64,000 nucleotides of DNA. Source: Deltaproteobacteria bacterium. GTDB taxonomy: Bacteria; Desulfobacterota; DSM-4660; Desulfatiglandales; HGW-15. Below are positions 55,683 to 64,000 of this stretch, piece by piece. The notes under the pieces were generated by a model. It made no database searches and had not been told where the DNA came from. It was given only the letters and a program-made list of their open reading frames with translations. Positions within the stretch are counted from its first letter, which is position 1, and every line of letters starts with the position of its first letter. The DNA lies in the NCBI GenBank assembly GCA_019310485.1, contig JAFDEF010000015.1, positions 62,001 through 126,000 of the forward strand. The letters run 5' to 3'. The translations under genes were made by a program, and so were the position numbers.

Positions 55683-56810
55683 ATGTTGATTAAAGGATCC
55701 AGCAGACTTCCACAAAATACTCGCAACATCCTCGTTATCCAGCTGGGTGATCTGGGCGATGTTGTTCTTACGATCCCTACACTTCGAGCGCTGCGAGAAA
55801 ACTTTCCTGGTTCCAGGCTCGTTGTTGTTTTAAGAGAGAAAGCACGAGGCTTGCTGGAGGGAAGCCCGTGGGTTGCGGAGGTAGTATACGTGAGCAAGAA
55901 AAAAAGAAACGTTCCTGAAGAACTCGCTTACCAGGTAACTTTCTTTTCAAAATTGCGCAAGCACCACTTTGACGTTTCTTTTGATCTAAGGACCGGGACA
56001 CGTGGCGCATTTCTTTCCTTGCTTTCCGGGGCCCGCATCAAGGTTGGACGTTACGCAGAGAATGGAAAATTATGGCGCGTTAGGCTCTTCACCCATCTTG
56101 TCAGACCCGAGAATGAATTGGATCAATACTGCGCGGAGCACGGGTTGAATATTTTAGCCCCTTTCGGCATTCAAACAGAAAACCGGCTCCCTGTGCTCTT
56201 TGTACCTCCTGAAAAAAAAGAAAGGGCATCCATCATCCTTCGAGAGGAAAATGTGCCCGCTGACAAACCTATTATAGCTATCCAGCCCTTTTCACTCTGG
56301 GGCTATAAAGAATGGGGGGCCCATAATTACATAGAACTTATCAAATGGATTCAAACACGCTTTTCCTTGCCCATTGTAATCCTCGGATCAAGTCAAGAAA
56401 GGTCGAGAGCCACTGAGATAATCGAGAAAACGAAACCCGGGACTTACAACATGGCCGGAAAAATATCTGTGGCTGAACTACCCGCTGTCATTCAAAGCTC
56501 CAGCTTGTTGATTGGAGGAGACAGCGTGGGGATACATATAGCAGCAGCAGTCGGCACCCCGACAGTTTCCCTCTTCGGGCCTTCTTCTCCAGTTAACTGG
56601 GCACCAAGAGGGGATAAACATTATGTGGTCCAGAAATCCTGGGCTTGTATACCCTGCCGGCAAAAGGGTTGTCGCAATAGTGGAATAAGCCGTTGCTTAG
56701 AGGAGCTAACCGTTGATGAAGTAATACCTGTTGTCGAGAAGCAAGTTCGTAGGCGGCTAGAAGGTCAAAGTGGGACCTGTGAGGCACAAACCGATCACCT
56801 GCTCAAATAG
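55683..56810 (+). CDS. Family 9 glycosyltransferase, heptosyltransferase-like
   Basis: 375 residues. RNILVIQLGDLGDVVLTIPT is the ADP-heptose transferase start (usually GDxxxT). GDSVGIHIAAAVGTPTVSLF near residue 275 is the C-terminal donor site. It transfers heptose to the inner core of LPS. A cysteine pair (CIPCRQKGC) near the end is slightly unusual. It lies 49 bases behind the GT2 gene. Confidence 0.88.
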   Translation: MLIKGSSRLPQNTRNILVIQLGDLGDVVLTIPTLRALRENFPGSRLVVVLREKARGLLEGSPWVAEVVYVSKKKRNVPEELAYQVTFFSKLRKHHFDVSFDLRTGTRGAFLSLLSGARIKVGRYAENGKLWRVRLFTHLVRPENELDQYCAEHGLNILAPFGIQTENRLPVLFVPPEKKERASIILREENVPADKPIIAIQPFSLWGYKEWGAHNYIELIKWIQTRFSLPIVILGSSQERSRATEIIEKTKPGTYNMAGKISVAELPAVIQSSSLLIGGDSVGIHIAAAVGTPTVSLFGPSSPVNWAPRGDKHYVVQKSWACIPCRQKGCRNSGISRCLEELTVDEVIPVVEKQVRRRLEGQSGTCEAQTDHLLK

Positions 56811-56828
56811 GTTAGGAGATAGGAGTCT

Positions 56829-58439
56829 ATGACATTATTTTCAAAATCCCCACAAGCTATTCCTAGTAACTTGCCAAACGGAGGCGCACTTATTGAGGTA
56901 ATGCCGCTAATCCTCATAATTCTTGTCGGGCTTGGAATGCGACTTTTCGCAGCCGCTTACGTATCGATTATCAATCCAGACGGGACGCTGTACATCCATC
57001 AGGCACGAGCTTTATGGTATGGCCAATGGAGCGAACTCACTTCCTGCGGTGTGAGGTATGTCTCTGCCTATCCTCTGCTTATAGCAGGGGTTCATTGCAT
57101 TATTAAAGATTGGGTTCTAGCTGCAAGGTCCGTTTCCGTCATATTCGGAACTTTGACCTTATTGCCAGTCTATATTTTGCTTAGGAGATTCCTTAAAAGT
57201 AACGTTAGCATTTTAGGTGCACTGGCCTTCGCGCTTATTCCTGTCCTTGTAACCAGAAGCGCTGATGTGGTGAGAGGGCCGATGGCATGGTTTTTGGGGG
57301 CAGTCGGCCTTTACCTTTTTGTTCTCCATGTTGACCTGTTCAAGCGCTGGCATCTGCCTTTAAGTAGTCTGTGTTATCTCATTGCCGCATGGTGCAGGAT
57401 AGAGTTCATTTTGTTCTTCTTTGTCTCTCTACTTTATTTAGTCCTTATTGAAAAAGAGAAGAAATTGGAGAATTTTCTCGGCTTTATCGGTCCTTGCCTA
57501 ATTATAATCTTGATTCTTCTATTTGGCCTGAAGTTTCTTAACACCTCCGTGGGTGATGCATACCGCTTACAAGAAATGGCTCATAAATTTTCAAATTCTA
57601 TCACAGCCTACAAAGACCTAAAAGCTAATCTATCAATACTGATGAATCAATCTATGATGACTGAAATTAAGTTATTTTTGCAAAGGGCAAGACACCTGGT
57701 CTGGTTCATTGCCCTTGGAACCTTTTTCATCTACGCCATGAAGGCCTTTTTTTATCCCTTTTTCTTCATTTTCCTTCTTGGTGTACCAGGAATAGGAAGA
57801 AAAATCAAAAAAGACAGGGGCCTGTTGTACTTAACCCTCATCTCCCTATTCGCTTTCTTCTTGTTGTATTTCCATATTTTACAAACTTGGGTAATAGGAG
57901 GCCGTTTTCTAGTGCTTTTTATGCTTCCTTCTTTCGTGATTCTAGGTTTTGGCCTCGATAATATGATCCGCTTTCTGACCGGCCGCCTGAATTGGAGTTC
58001 TAAGGTGGCTTTTTCTATAATCTGCATCTTCCTGCTTGGCTTTGGGCTGCCAAAAAATCTTAAACACAGAGAAACCGACAAGGTGGTTTTCAAGGAAATC
58101 GGTGAGCTTATTGCCCAAAGGGAAGGAAACAACGAAGTAATACAAGTTGCCAGCTCCTTGGATATCCTCCGCTGGATTTCTTTTTATGCCAACTTAGGCT
58201 ACCAGGGCGCTCCTTGCCCCCAACCATACGGCGATTTCAAAGCTATTGTTGGTAATAGTTATAAGGATTTCGTACAAAACCTTAAGAAAAGGAGAATCAA
58301 GTATTTCGTTTGGGAAGAGAAGCACTGGCCGACAGGGACTTTTGATTTTATGCGGGAGATGCGTCTGAAAGATTTTCAAGCGTTAGGCACTTGGAGCCAC
58401 CCGGATACAGGCAGAATGATCCTCTTCAAGGCCACCTAG
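56829..58439 (+). CDS. Membrane glycosyltransferase, PMT/ArnT-like (GT39/83)
   Basis: 536 residues with about ten or more hydrophobic segments. The luminal acidic motif appears early in IINPDGTLYIHQARALWYGQ, and VLVTRSADVVRGPMAWFLGA resembles the loop of ArnT-type lipid-phosphate sugar transferases. The soluble C-terminal part is about 130 residues. It probably transfers a sugar from a polyprenyl donor to a glycan or lipid. Specificity is unknown. It ends 181 bases before the convergent operon. Confidence 0.75.
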   Translation: MTLFSKSPQAIPSNLPNGGALIEVMPLILIILVGLGMRLFAAAYVSIINPDGTLYIHQARALWYGQWSELTSCGVRYVSAYPLLIAGVHCIIKDWVLAARSVSVIFGTLTLLPVYILLRRFLKSNVSILGALAFALIPVLVTRSADVVRGPMAWFLGAVGLYLFVLHVDLFKRWHLPLSSLCYLIAAWCRIEFILFFFVSLLYLVLIEKEKKLENFLGFIGPCLIIILILLFGLKFLNTSVGDAYRLQEMAHKFSNSITAYKDLKANLSILMNQSMMTEIKLFLQRARHLVWFIALGTFFIYAMKAFFYPFFFIFLLGVPGIGRKIKKDRGLLYLTLISLFAFFLLYFHILQTWVIGGRFLVLFMLPSFVILGFGLDNMIRFLTGRLNWSSKVAFSIICIFLLGFGLPKNLKHRETDKVVFKEIGELIAQREGNNEVIQVASSLDILRWISFYANLGYQGAPCPQPYGDFKAIVGNSYKDFVQNLKKRRIKYFVWEEKHWPTGTFDFMREMRLKDFQALGTWSHPDTGRMILFKAT

Positions 58440-58619
58440 ATAGACCCTAAAAAGGCCCTCTTTTGATAAGTTTTTCGTGTAGATACCCGCGCGTAAGCCC
58501 ATGGAATTCTGCCCGTCGGGTTACTAGACTCAAACTTTGTGCTCATCTCCGTTGTCCTTGGACCACACTGAATATTTTTGAAAAATATCAAAACCTTGAC
58601 GCCACGCCTTCATGGCTCT

Positions 58620-59747
58620 TTATTGATTTTCTTTCAGGCACTGATGATACAAACCAGCAACCTGACCGGCTGTGTTTTCCCAGGAGTGCCTGAGTGCTGT
58701 CTGGCGGGCAATTTCTCCAATTTGACGGCGAATGTCCTTCTTAAGAAGAATTTCAAGCTTTCTGGCAAAATCAGATGTGCTTGGGTTTCTGTCAAGTATG
58801 AAGCCGTTAACGCCGTCATCCACGAGATCCCGCGCCCCTACCGATCGTGTGACGATTACGGGCAGCCGTGCTGCAAGAGCCTCGAGCACTGCCAAACCAA
58901 ATGTATCAAATACAGAGGGCATGGCAAAGATATCGCTAGCAAGGAAATACTTTTCCACGTCATGGACTACACCTGTGAAAATGACTTGCTCAGAAATGCC
59001 TAAATCCCAAGCGATACGGCGATAATGCCTTTGATCCCCTTTGCCCACCACCATCAGCTTCAGCTGCGGAAAATTAGGCACCCTTTCCCTCAACTTTGCT
59101 ATGCTTTTCATAACAAGTCCAAGTCTCTTTATTTCAAAATTCATTCCTACGAACAAGACGATAATATCATCAGGGGAAAGACCATGTCGCTCACGTATTT
59201 CATGATTGTGTTTTTCCTTCCTCAGGGAGGAAAAACGTTCAGTCGAAACCCCAGGATGGATCACACGAATCTTTGATTGCGGAATATCATAACGTTTTAG
59301 GAGTTCATTTTTCACGAGGCTGGAAACAGGCATTACAAGCGGGATGTTCGGTCCCTTCAAGCCTTTCTTTTCTAACCAATCTAATGACCTGTCAAACAGG
59401 CCCTGGGGCTTCTGTCGCACTTGCTTGATCCAGGCTCTATGGGGTATCCCATGCATTGTCAGCAGATCCATTTGAAGGATTCTGTCATGGCCATGTACTA
59501 GGTCATAGTTCTGCCCGCGAATCATCTTGTTTGAGAAGTAGGCAAAGCTTACTTGCTTTAAGAAACGAGGAAACATTAGGATAGGGACCCTGTGAAATCT
59601 GACACACGAGTTCCCTTTTCGCCAGCGATGGGCAAATACATGAACATGAAAATCTCCCCTTGATGCCAGTCTCTCAGTGAGCTCGTAGGCAAACGTCTCG
59701 GCACCTCCCATAAGGCCGTACTTTGGAATCACAACCGCAATCTTCAT
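58620..59747 (-). CDS. Family 4 glycosyltransferase, WaaG-like
   Basis: 375 residues. IPKYGLMGGAETFAYELTER is the N-terminal acceptor loop, and the C-terminal GT-B donor site reads VHDVEKYFLASDIFAMPSVF with EALAARLPVIVTRSVGARDL. The E-x7-E motif lies in FDTFGLAVLEALAA. WaaG adds the first glucose to the LPS core. Last gene of the leftward glycan operon. Confidence 0.88.
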   Translation of the reverse strand: MKIAVVIPKYGLMGGAETFAYELTERLASRGDFHVHVFAHRWRKGNSCVRFHRVPILMFPRFLKQVSFAYFSNKMIRGQNYDLVHGHDRILQMDLLTMHGIPHRAWIKQVRQKPQGLFDRSLDWLEKKGLKGPNIPLVMPVSSLVKNELLKRYDIPQSKIRVIHPGVSTERFSSLRKEKHNHEIRERHGLSPDDIIVLFVGMNFEIKRLGLVMKSIAKLRERVPNFPQLKLMVVGKGDQRHYRRIAWDLGISEQVIFTGVVHDVEKYFLASDIFAMPSVFDTFGLAVLEALAARLPVIVTRSVGARDLVDDGVNGFILDRNPSTSDFARKLEILLKKDIRRQIGEIARQTALRHSWENTAGQVAGLYHQCLKENQ

Positions 59748-59883
59748 TTTCTCTCAAGGTCACAAAAAAGTGGCGATTGGATGGATAGCGAATACTTAGA
59801 ATATGGCGTCGGACCGTTAGCAACTGCCGCGTCTAAGTGCACAATCGAGTTTTCTTTTCCATCACACCATTTGCAAAAAGCCC

Positions 59884-60732
59884 TCATGTGCTGGTACCAG
59901 CCGCTACAGATTTCTTCAAGCCGTTCTCACAAAAGAATGGGACATCTTTTCTTTTGAAATATCTTATATTAGGGCCTTCTTTCCAGTGCTTGTCACCCAG
60001 CTCTCTGGGATGCCAAAGATGAAGAGCCCTCGCATGTAAAATTGCTGAGCGACCATAAATCCCTGCTTTTATCAGCCTAATTCCCAGGTCTTCATCCTCT
60101 CCACCCCACCCAACAAAATTCTCATCATATCCATTTATATATTCAAAGTCCTTTCGATAAATTGAGAAATGCCCTCCCAAACTTTGCTTATCTGGACCTG
60201 CAAGATGGAGTCGCATAAGAATAGTTCGTTTTATGAACCTTCGGTGCTGTTTGATAATTTCTCTGTTTGATGATTCCTTGTAAAGATTTTCAATTAACCT
60301 CGAGGAGACATTTGATCTAAAAAATATTCTCGTTTGTTCTTCCGTAAGATACTTGCAATGCGCTGCAACAAACCTTTTAGGCTTTGCTAGACTCAGATGC
60401 TGCTTTATAGTGTCAGGAAAGACCAGGAAATCCGAGTCAAGAAAAATCAGATACTCCCCTTGGGCATATCTCACCCCATTGTTACGCGCTGCCGCAACTC
60501 TGAATCCATACCTGGGCTGCGAAACATACTTTACAGGAAAAGGATAATTACCAATTAGCTCCTTGAGCTGCATGACAGTAACCTCGCTGGAGCCGTCATC
60601 AGCAACAATAATTTCATCAAAATCATTGCAGCAGGCCTTAAGTGAGTCAAGACAGCGCCGAAGATATTCCAGTCGTTCGTAGAAAGGGATAACAATACTA
60701 ACCATGCCTTGGGCTCGCCTGAATATCTTCAC
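59884..60732 (-). CDS. Family 2 glycosyltransferase with Glyco_transf_7C-like end
   Basis: 282 residues. SIVIPFYERLEYLRRCLDSL and DEIIVADDGSSEVT give the GT2 core, FLDSDFLVFPD the metal site. The C-terminal NFVGWGGEDEDLGIRLIKAG is the extra galactosyltransferase-like motif used for the acceptor. It lies 14 bases from the next gene, overlapping translation is not seen. Confidence 0.85.
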   Translation of the reverse strand: MKIFRRAQGMVSIVIPFYERLEYLRRCLDSLKACCNDFDEIIVADDGSSEVTVMQLKELIGNYPFPVKYVSQPRYGFRVAAARNNGVRYAQGEYLIFLDSDFLVFPDTIKQHLSLAKPKRFVAAHCKYLTEEQTRIFFRSNVSSRLIENLYKESSNREIIKQHRRFIKRTILMRLHLAGPDKQSLGGHFSIYRKDFEYINGYDENFVGWGGEDEDLGIRLIKAGIYGRSAILHARALHLWHPRELGDKHWKEGPNIRYFKRKDVPFFCENGLKKSVAAGTST

Positions 60733-60746
60733 TCTAATCTTCCTTT

Positions 60747-61532
60747 TCAGTTTCTAGGGTTGTTCGGCTCGCGTTCCGAAGCTGTGTAGACCTTTTCAAT
60801 CTCTCTCAGTTTCACATAGCGAACAAACATGGCATAAGCAGAAGATACAGCGATAATAAAACCCGGGATACCGTCGAGGAATCCCTGTTTTAAGAAATAA
60901 ACTTCCATAAATTTTAGCAAAGGCCTGAGCAGCAAGAGGTAAACTCGATACCTCTTCCCACTTTCATACATGTCTTCAGCCAACAGGGTGGAAAACTCAT
61001 TCACTGTCTTTAGCTGCCCTGCAATCGTACCATGATAGGGATAGTGCAGCAGATCGCTATTCAGATCACACACCTTTCCCTTTACTTCCACTCTCTCATG
61101 TACGCGGCCTCCGACCCAGTGCCCCAGCCCTCGCCGAAAAAGCCGGAGCTGCCTGTCAGGGTAGAAGCCGCTATTGTTTATCCACCTGCCCTGGTAGAAA
61201 GACCGACGCGGAATTCTATACCCGGCACATACGCTGGAATTTTTAATCTGTGCTTGAATTTCCTCTCGGAGCGCAGGGCTGATCTCTTCATCTGCATCCA
61301 GGCTCAGCACCCAGTCTCCATGGGCTTTTGAAAGTGCGAAATTCTTTTGTTTAATATATCCCTCCCATGGTCTTTCAAAAACGGAATTGGTGTATTCCCT
61401 GGCTATTTCAGCGGTTTTGTCCTGGCTCATAGAATCCACGACGATAATTTCATCAGCCCATGAAACACTTTCAAGACATCGCCTGATATTTTCTTCCTCA
61501 TTAAAGCATATAATACACACGGAAATAGTCAT
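60747..61532 (-). CDS. Family 2 glycosyltransferase, WaaE/KdtX-like
   Basis: 261 residues. ISVCIICFNEEENIRRCLES, IIVVDSMSQDKT, LSLDADEEISPALR and YRIPRRSFYQGRWINNSGFY, then PDRQLRLFRRGLGHWVGGRV, are the typical LPS core beta-1,4-glucosyltransferase (WaaE) pattern. It adds sugar to the inner core or a similar glycan. Confidence 0.88.
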   Translation of the reverse strand: MTISVCIICFNEEENIRRCLESVSWADEIIVVDSMSQDKTAEIAREYTNSVFERPWEGYIKQKNFALSKAHGDWVLSLDADEEISPALREEIQAQIKNSSVCAGYRIPRRSFYQGRWINNSGFYPDRQLRLFRRGLGHWVGGRVHERVEVKGKVCDLNSDLLHYPYHGTIAGQLKTVNEFSTLLAEDMYESGKRYRVYLLLLRPLLKFMEVYFLKQGFLDGIPGFIIAVSSAYAMFVRYVKLREIEKVYTASEREPNNPRN

Positions 61533-61609
61533 AATGCCCGCCGGTGTTCAGATATTCGAAAAATATGTTGAGAAGCTCCTGAATCACTCTAATATCCGCG
61601 TAGAGAGTT

Positions 61610-63037
61610 TCAGATTGCCTTGATTTTCCTGTATGCAAACAGGGTCATCTTGAGCAACAGCCATCCATGCTTGAATCTTCTGATGTTTGTCCTTCCGTAT
61701 GTGCGCTCGCGGTACCTAATAGGCACCTCCACCACCTTCAGGTTTCGTTTGATTGCCCCAAGGATAAGATCAAAGTCACCGAAAGGGTCAAAGTCACCAA
61801 AATATTTTCTGCCAGCCTGAATCTTCTCGTAATCCTCTCGAAACAGCGCCTTTGTGCCACAAAGCATATCTTTAAACCTCTGGTTCAAAATCCAGGTAAA
61901 GACAATAGAAAAGAACTTATTTCCAAGGAGATTAAGCAGTCTCATGGCTTCTTTTTCCATTGGATATACCAGGCGGCAACCATTCACGAATTCGCCCAGA
62001 TCATCTGCAAGCGCCTCGTAAAACTTGGTAAGGTCTTCAGGTGGGACCGTAAGATCAGCATCAAGGATCATCAATATATCACCTGTGGCTTCTGAAAATC
62101 CCTTTCTTACCGCATCACCCTTCCCCACACCATCCTGCACTATCAATTTGATATCCTTCTCAGGGTAAGCCTGGATGACCCTTTCAATCTCTTCTTTAGT
62201 TCCGTCTGTTGAACCTCCCTCTACAAATATGATCCCCTGATGGGAGCCAAACTCCGGCAATCTCTTGATGGCAGGCTCAATATTCCCTTTCTCATTTTTG
62301 CACGGAATAAGGATAGTTGTTGAAAAATCCCTCTCTTGCCTCATATTAGCCGGCCTGGCCACAATGTACCTGCACAAACACAAGCGCCTGATACCAGGCA
62401 GAGTCCCTATGTACCTGTTGATAGCGTTGCTCAGCCATGGAATCCACTTGGGAATAAGCAAACGCGACTCTGCCTTGACAACCTGAAAATGGGCCAGAGT
62501 CAGTAAATTGCATATATCTTCCGAAGAAAGCCAGTTCTGGTACTGCTGAGGCATCTTAAGACGCAGCCATTCTCCTACCTTCAGCACCGGCTCCCAAAAA
62601 AAATTGTAATAGGAAATAATAATCCTCGTCTCAGCCTTACAAAAAGACCGTAGTCCTTTGAATGTCTCTTCAATATCCTGTAAGTGCCCGACCACGTCGG
62701 CCATTATGATGATATCAAAGGTTTCTCCCCAGTTCTCCAGGCCTTCTATATCGGCCTGCCTAAATTCCAGGTTAGGATATCGGCTTCTTGCAATCTTAAG
62801 CATTTCAGCGCTAATATCTATCCCAACTCCTCGTTTTGGTTTGAGCGCATTTAAAAGGCCTCCTGTGCCACAACCAAGCTCGAGCACAGAGAGGCCTTCA
62901 GGAACAAGGAACTTGAAATAGCGTTCCTGGTCATCATAATAATACTTATTTCGTTTTATCCATTTCTCCCTGCTCGCCGCCAGCTCATCAAACCGCTTTT
63001 GAATTTGCTCCTTTTTCTCTCTATCAAGCTCTATCAC
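61610..63037 (-). CDS. SAM methyltransferase fused to family 2 glycosyltransferase
   Basis: 475 residues. Residues 50-160 are a class I methyltransferase with motif I VLELGCGTGGLLNALKPKRG and GVGIDISAEMLKIAR. From about 239 a GT2 domain reads TTILIPCKNEKGNIEPAIKR, VEGGSTDGTKEEIERVIQAY, LMILDADLTVPPEDLTKFYE and a C-terminal RYRERTYGRTNIRRFKHGW. The GT part resembles dolichyl-phosphate-mannose/undecaprenyl-phosphate glycosyltransferases. It might modify and activate the same glycan. Fused genes of this type occur in some anaerobes, I believe. Confidence 0.85.
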   Translation of the reverse strand: MIELDREKKEQIQKRFDELAASREKWIKRNKYYYDDQERYFKFLVPEGLSVLELGCGTGGLLNALKPKRGVGIDISAEMLKIARSRYPNLEFRQADIEGLENWGETFDIIIMADVVGHLQDIEETFKGLRSFCKAETRIIISYYNFFWEPVLKVGEWLRLKMPQQYQNWLSSEDICNLLTLAHFQVVKAESRLLIPKWIPWLSNAINRYIGTLPGIRRLCLCRYIVARPANMRQERDFSTTILIPCKNEKGNIEPAIKRLPEFGSHQGIIFVEGGSTDGTKEEIERVIQAYPEKDIKLIVQDGVGKGDAVRKGFSEATGDILMILDADLTVPPEDLTKFYEALADDLGEFVNGCRLVYPMEKEAMRLLNLLGNKFFSIVFTWILNQRFKDMLCGTKALFREDYEKIQAGRKYFGDFDPFGDFDLILGAIKRNLKVVEVPIRYRERTYGRTNIRRFKHGWLLLKMTLFAYRKIKAI

Positions 63038-63097
63038 TTGTCTCCCGCTTGCCCCGTGAAATTCACAAAAGTGACAGCAAAGCGTATTTCACTGGGG

Positions 63098-63133
63098 TCA
63101 CTTGTTTCTCGTCACTTCTCACTCGTCACTCTC
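63098..63133. repeat. TCACT/TCGTCACT tandem tract over the fcl end
   Basis: The + strand repeats GTCACTTGTTTCTCGTCACT and TCTCACTCGTCACT. On the minus strand it encodes the last residues of fcl (KRVTSEK) and runs into the spacer. A second tract of the same type lies at 63462-63490. Confidence 0.6.
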
Positions 63134-64000
63134 TTATACCATTCGTATGTCTTTTCAATCCCCTCCCTCAACGACGTCTTGCTCCTCCACCCCAGAGATT
63201 CCAGTTTGCTCACGTCAAGTAGCTTCCTGGGCGTACCATCAGGCTTTGAAAGATCATAGCGTATGGAACCTTCAAAGCCGACAATGTCTTTTATAAGCTC
63301 AGCAAGTTCCCCGATGCTGATATCTTTTCCAACCCCTATATTGATTATTTCACCTTCATCATAGTTGTTCATGATGAAAAGGCACGCGTCTGCAAGGTCA
63401 TCAACGTAAAGAAACTCTCTCCTGGGTTTCCCTGTCCCCCATATACTCACCACACCCCGGCTCTTGTCACTCGTCACTTGTCGCTCGTCCCTTCCTTTTG
63501 CTTCATGAAACTTCCTGATCAATGCAGGCAGCGCGTGGCTTGTTTGGAGGTCAAAATTATCCCCCGGCCCATATAAGTTGGTTGGCATTACTGATACAAA
63601 TTTCGTCCCGTATTGCCGGTTATATGATTGACACATCTTTATGCCTGCAATCTTTGCTATTGCATAAGGCTCATTAGTAGGCTCAAGCTTCCCTGAAAGA
63701 AGATATTCTTCCCTCATGGGTTGAGGGCAATCTCTTGGATATATGCAAGAGCTGCCTAAAAAAAGAAGTTTCTTGACTCTGGCCCTGTAGGATTCATGGA
63801 TAACATTAGCCTGGATCATAAGATTTTCATATATGAACTCTGCAGGGTAGGTATTGTTTGCAAGAATACCGCCTACCCTGGCAGCAGCTAAAAAAACGTA
63901 CCCCGGTCTCTCGGATCGAAAAAAAGCCTCCACATCCGCCTGCCTTGTCAGATCCAGCTCTTTGTGGCTCCTTGTAATCAGATTAGAATACCCCTCGGAG
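63112..64000 (-). CDS. fcl: GDP-L-fucose synthase, 5' end outside the window
   Basis: At least 296 codons, open to the window edge, where the minus strand still reads [20 protein letters not shown]. Catalytic Tyr-x3-Lys is in PYAIAKIAG, with [19 protein letters not shown] and [20 protein letters not shown]. The enzyme epimerises and reduces GDP-4-keto-6-deoxymannose to GDP-fucose for glycan synthesis. A segment [13 protein letters not shown] (encoded by 63462-63490) is inserted in front of the conserved [18 protein letters not shown] and derives from a short DNA repeat; the frame remains intact. First gene of the leftward operon in view. Confidence 0.92.
   Translation of the reverse strand, partial: SEGYSNLITRSHKELDLTRQADVEAFFRSERPGYVFLAAARVGGILANNTYPAEFIYENLMIQANVIHESYRARVKKLLFLGSSCIYPRDCPQPMREEYLLSGKLEPTNEPYAIAKIAGIKMCQSYNRQYGTKFVSVMPTNLYGPGDNFDLQTSHALPALIRKFHEAKGRDERQVTSDKSRGVVSIWGTGKPRREFLYVDDLADACLFIMNNYDEGEIINIGVGKDISIGELAELIKDIVGFEGSIRYDLSKPDGTPRKLLDVSKLESLGWRSKTSLREGIEKTYEWYKRVTSEK
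63462..63490. repeat. In-frame copy of the TCACT/TCGTC tract inside fcl
   Basis: CTTGTCACTCGTCACTTGTC followed by GCTCGTCCC repeats the same unit found at 63098-63133. It is placed within the fcl reading frame and adds the residues [11 protein letters not shown] between two conserved blocks. Confidence 0.6.

Overview
The window looks like a chromosome segment of an anaerobic Gram-negative bacterium of the Desulfobacterota (former Deltaproteobacteria). This is inferred from gene content: lipopolysaccharide export and glycan genes, a hydroxylamine reductase of the anaerobe type with four N-terminal cysteines, a branched-chain amino-acid type ABC importer with an acyl-CoA ligase, acyl-CoA dehydrogenase, the gene order rplU-rpmA-obgE-proB-proA-nadD-rsfS, and a yqeY-dnaG-rpoD operon. 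No species can be named from the sequence alone.

Layout. 1-3.2 kb: a two-gene permease whose first half carries a NifX-type domain, then a DUF4143-type ATPase. 3.3-12.6 kb: an accessory region with a hydrolase, HEPN/nucleotidyltransferase remnants, an intact PIN/ribbon-helix-helix toxin-antitoxin pair, a transposase with a DruA-like (DUF4338) domain, and a decayed defence-type operon (orphan 3' end, frameshifted DUF499 ATPase, a 145-residue unknown, a NYN RNase-like gene cut off at the transposon side). An antitoxin-like stub with its own promoter/operator follows. 12.8-22.2 kb: an MFS transporter, a TPR protein, a GIY-YIG protein, then a long leftward housekeeping operon from L21 to a periplasmic M48 protease. 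22.4-24.4 kb: tRNA-Arg followed by a small graveyard (tautomerase joined to an integrase tail, a palindrome array, higBA, a second integrase remnant, a broken vapBC). 24.4-31 kb: acyl-CoA ligase plus liv-type ABC importer. 31.2-36 kb: a truncated MetE-like protein, hcp with an upstream CRP/FNR-type palindrome, an MscS channel and a methyltransferase pseudogene.

36-43.1 kb: tRNA-Ala, hisB, a lipoprotein, hisA, yqeY-dnaG-rpoD and a CAU-anticodon tRNA. 43.2-46.8 kb: a Nif3-like protein, a coiled-coil zinc-ribbon protein, the RNase P RNA with an enlarged P12 arm, a Rossmann-fold unknown, YggT and a DUF167 protein. 46.9-64 kb: envelope biogenesis, with an MsbA-type flippase, acyl-CoA dehydrogenase, lptF-lptG followed by a WecA-type transferase fused to a CapD-like nucleotide-binding domain, then two convergent glycosyltransferase operons. 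One of these ends with a methyltransferase-GT2 fusion and a GDP-fucose synthase that runs off the window.

The striking theme is erosion of mobile and defence genes. At least five toxin-antitoxin-like loci are present, only two apparently intact, together with a disabled DUF499 defence-type operon. The most unusual protein architectures are NifX-permease, DUF4338-transposase, tautomerase-integrase tail, WecA-Rossmann and methyltransferase-GT2. No CRISPR array, rRNA or prophage was seen.
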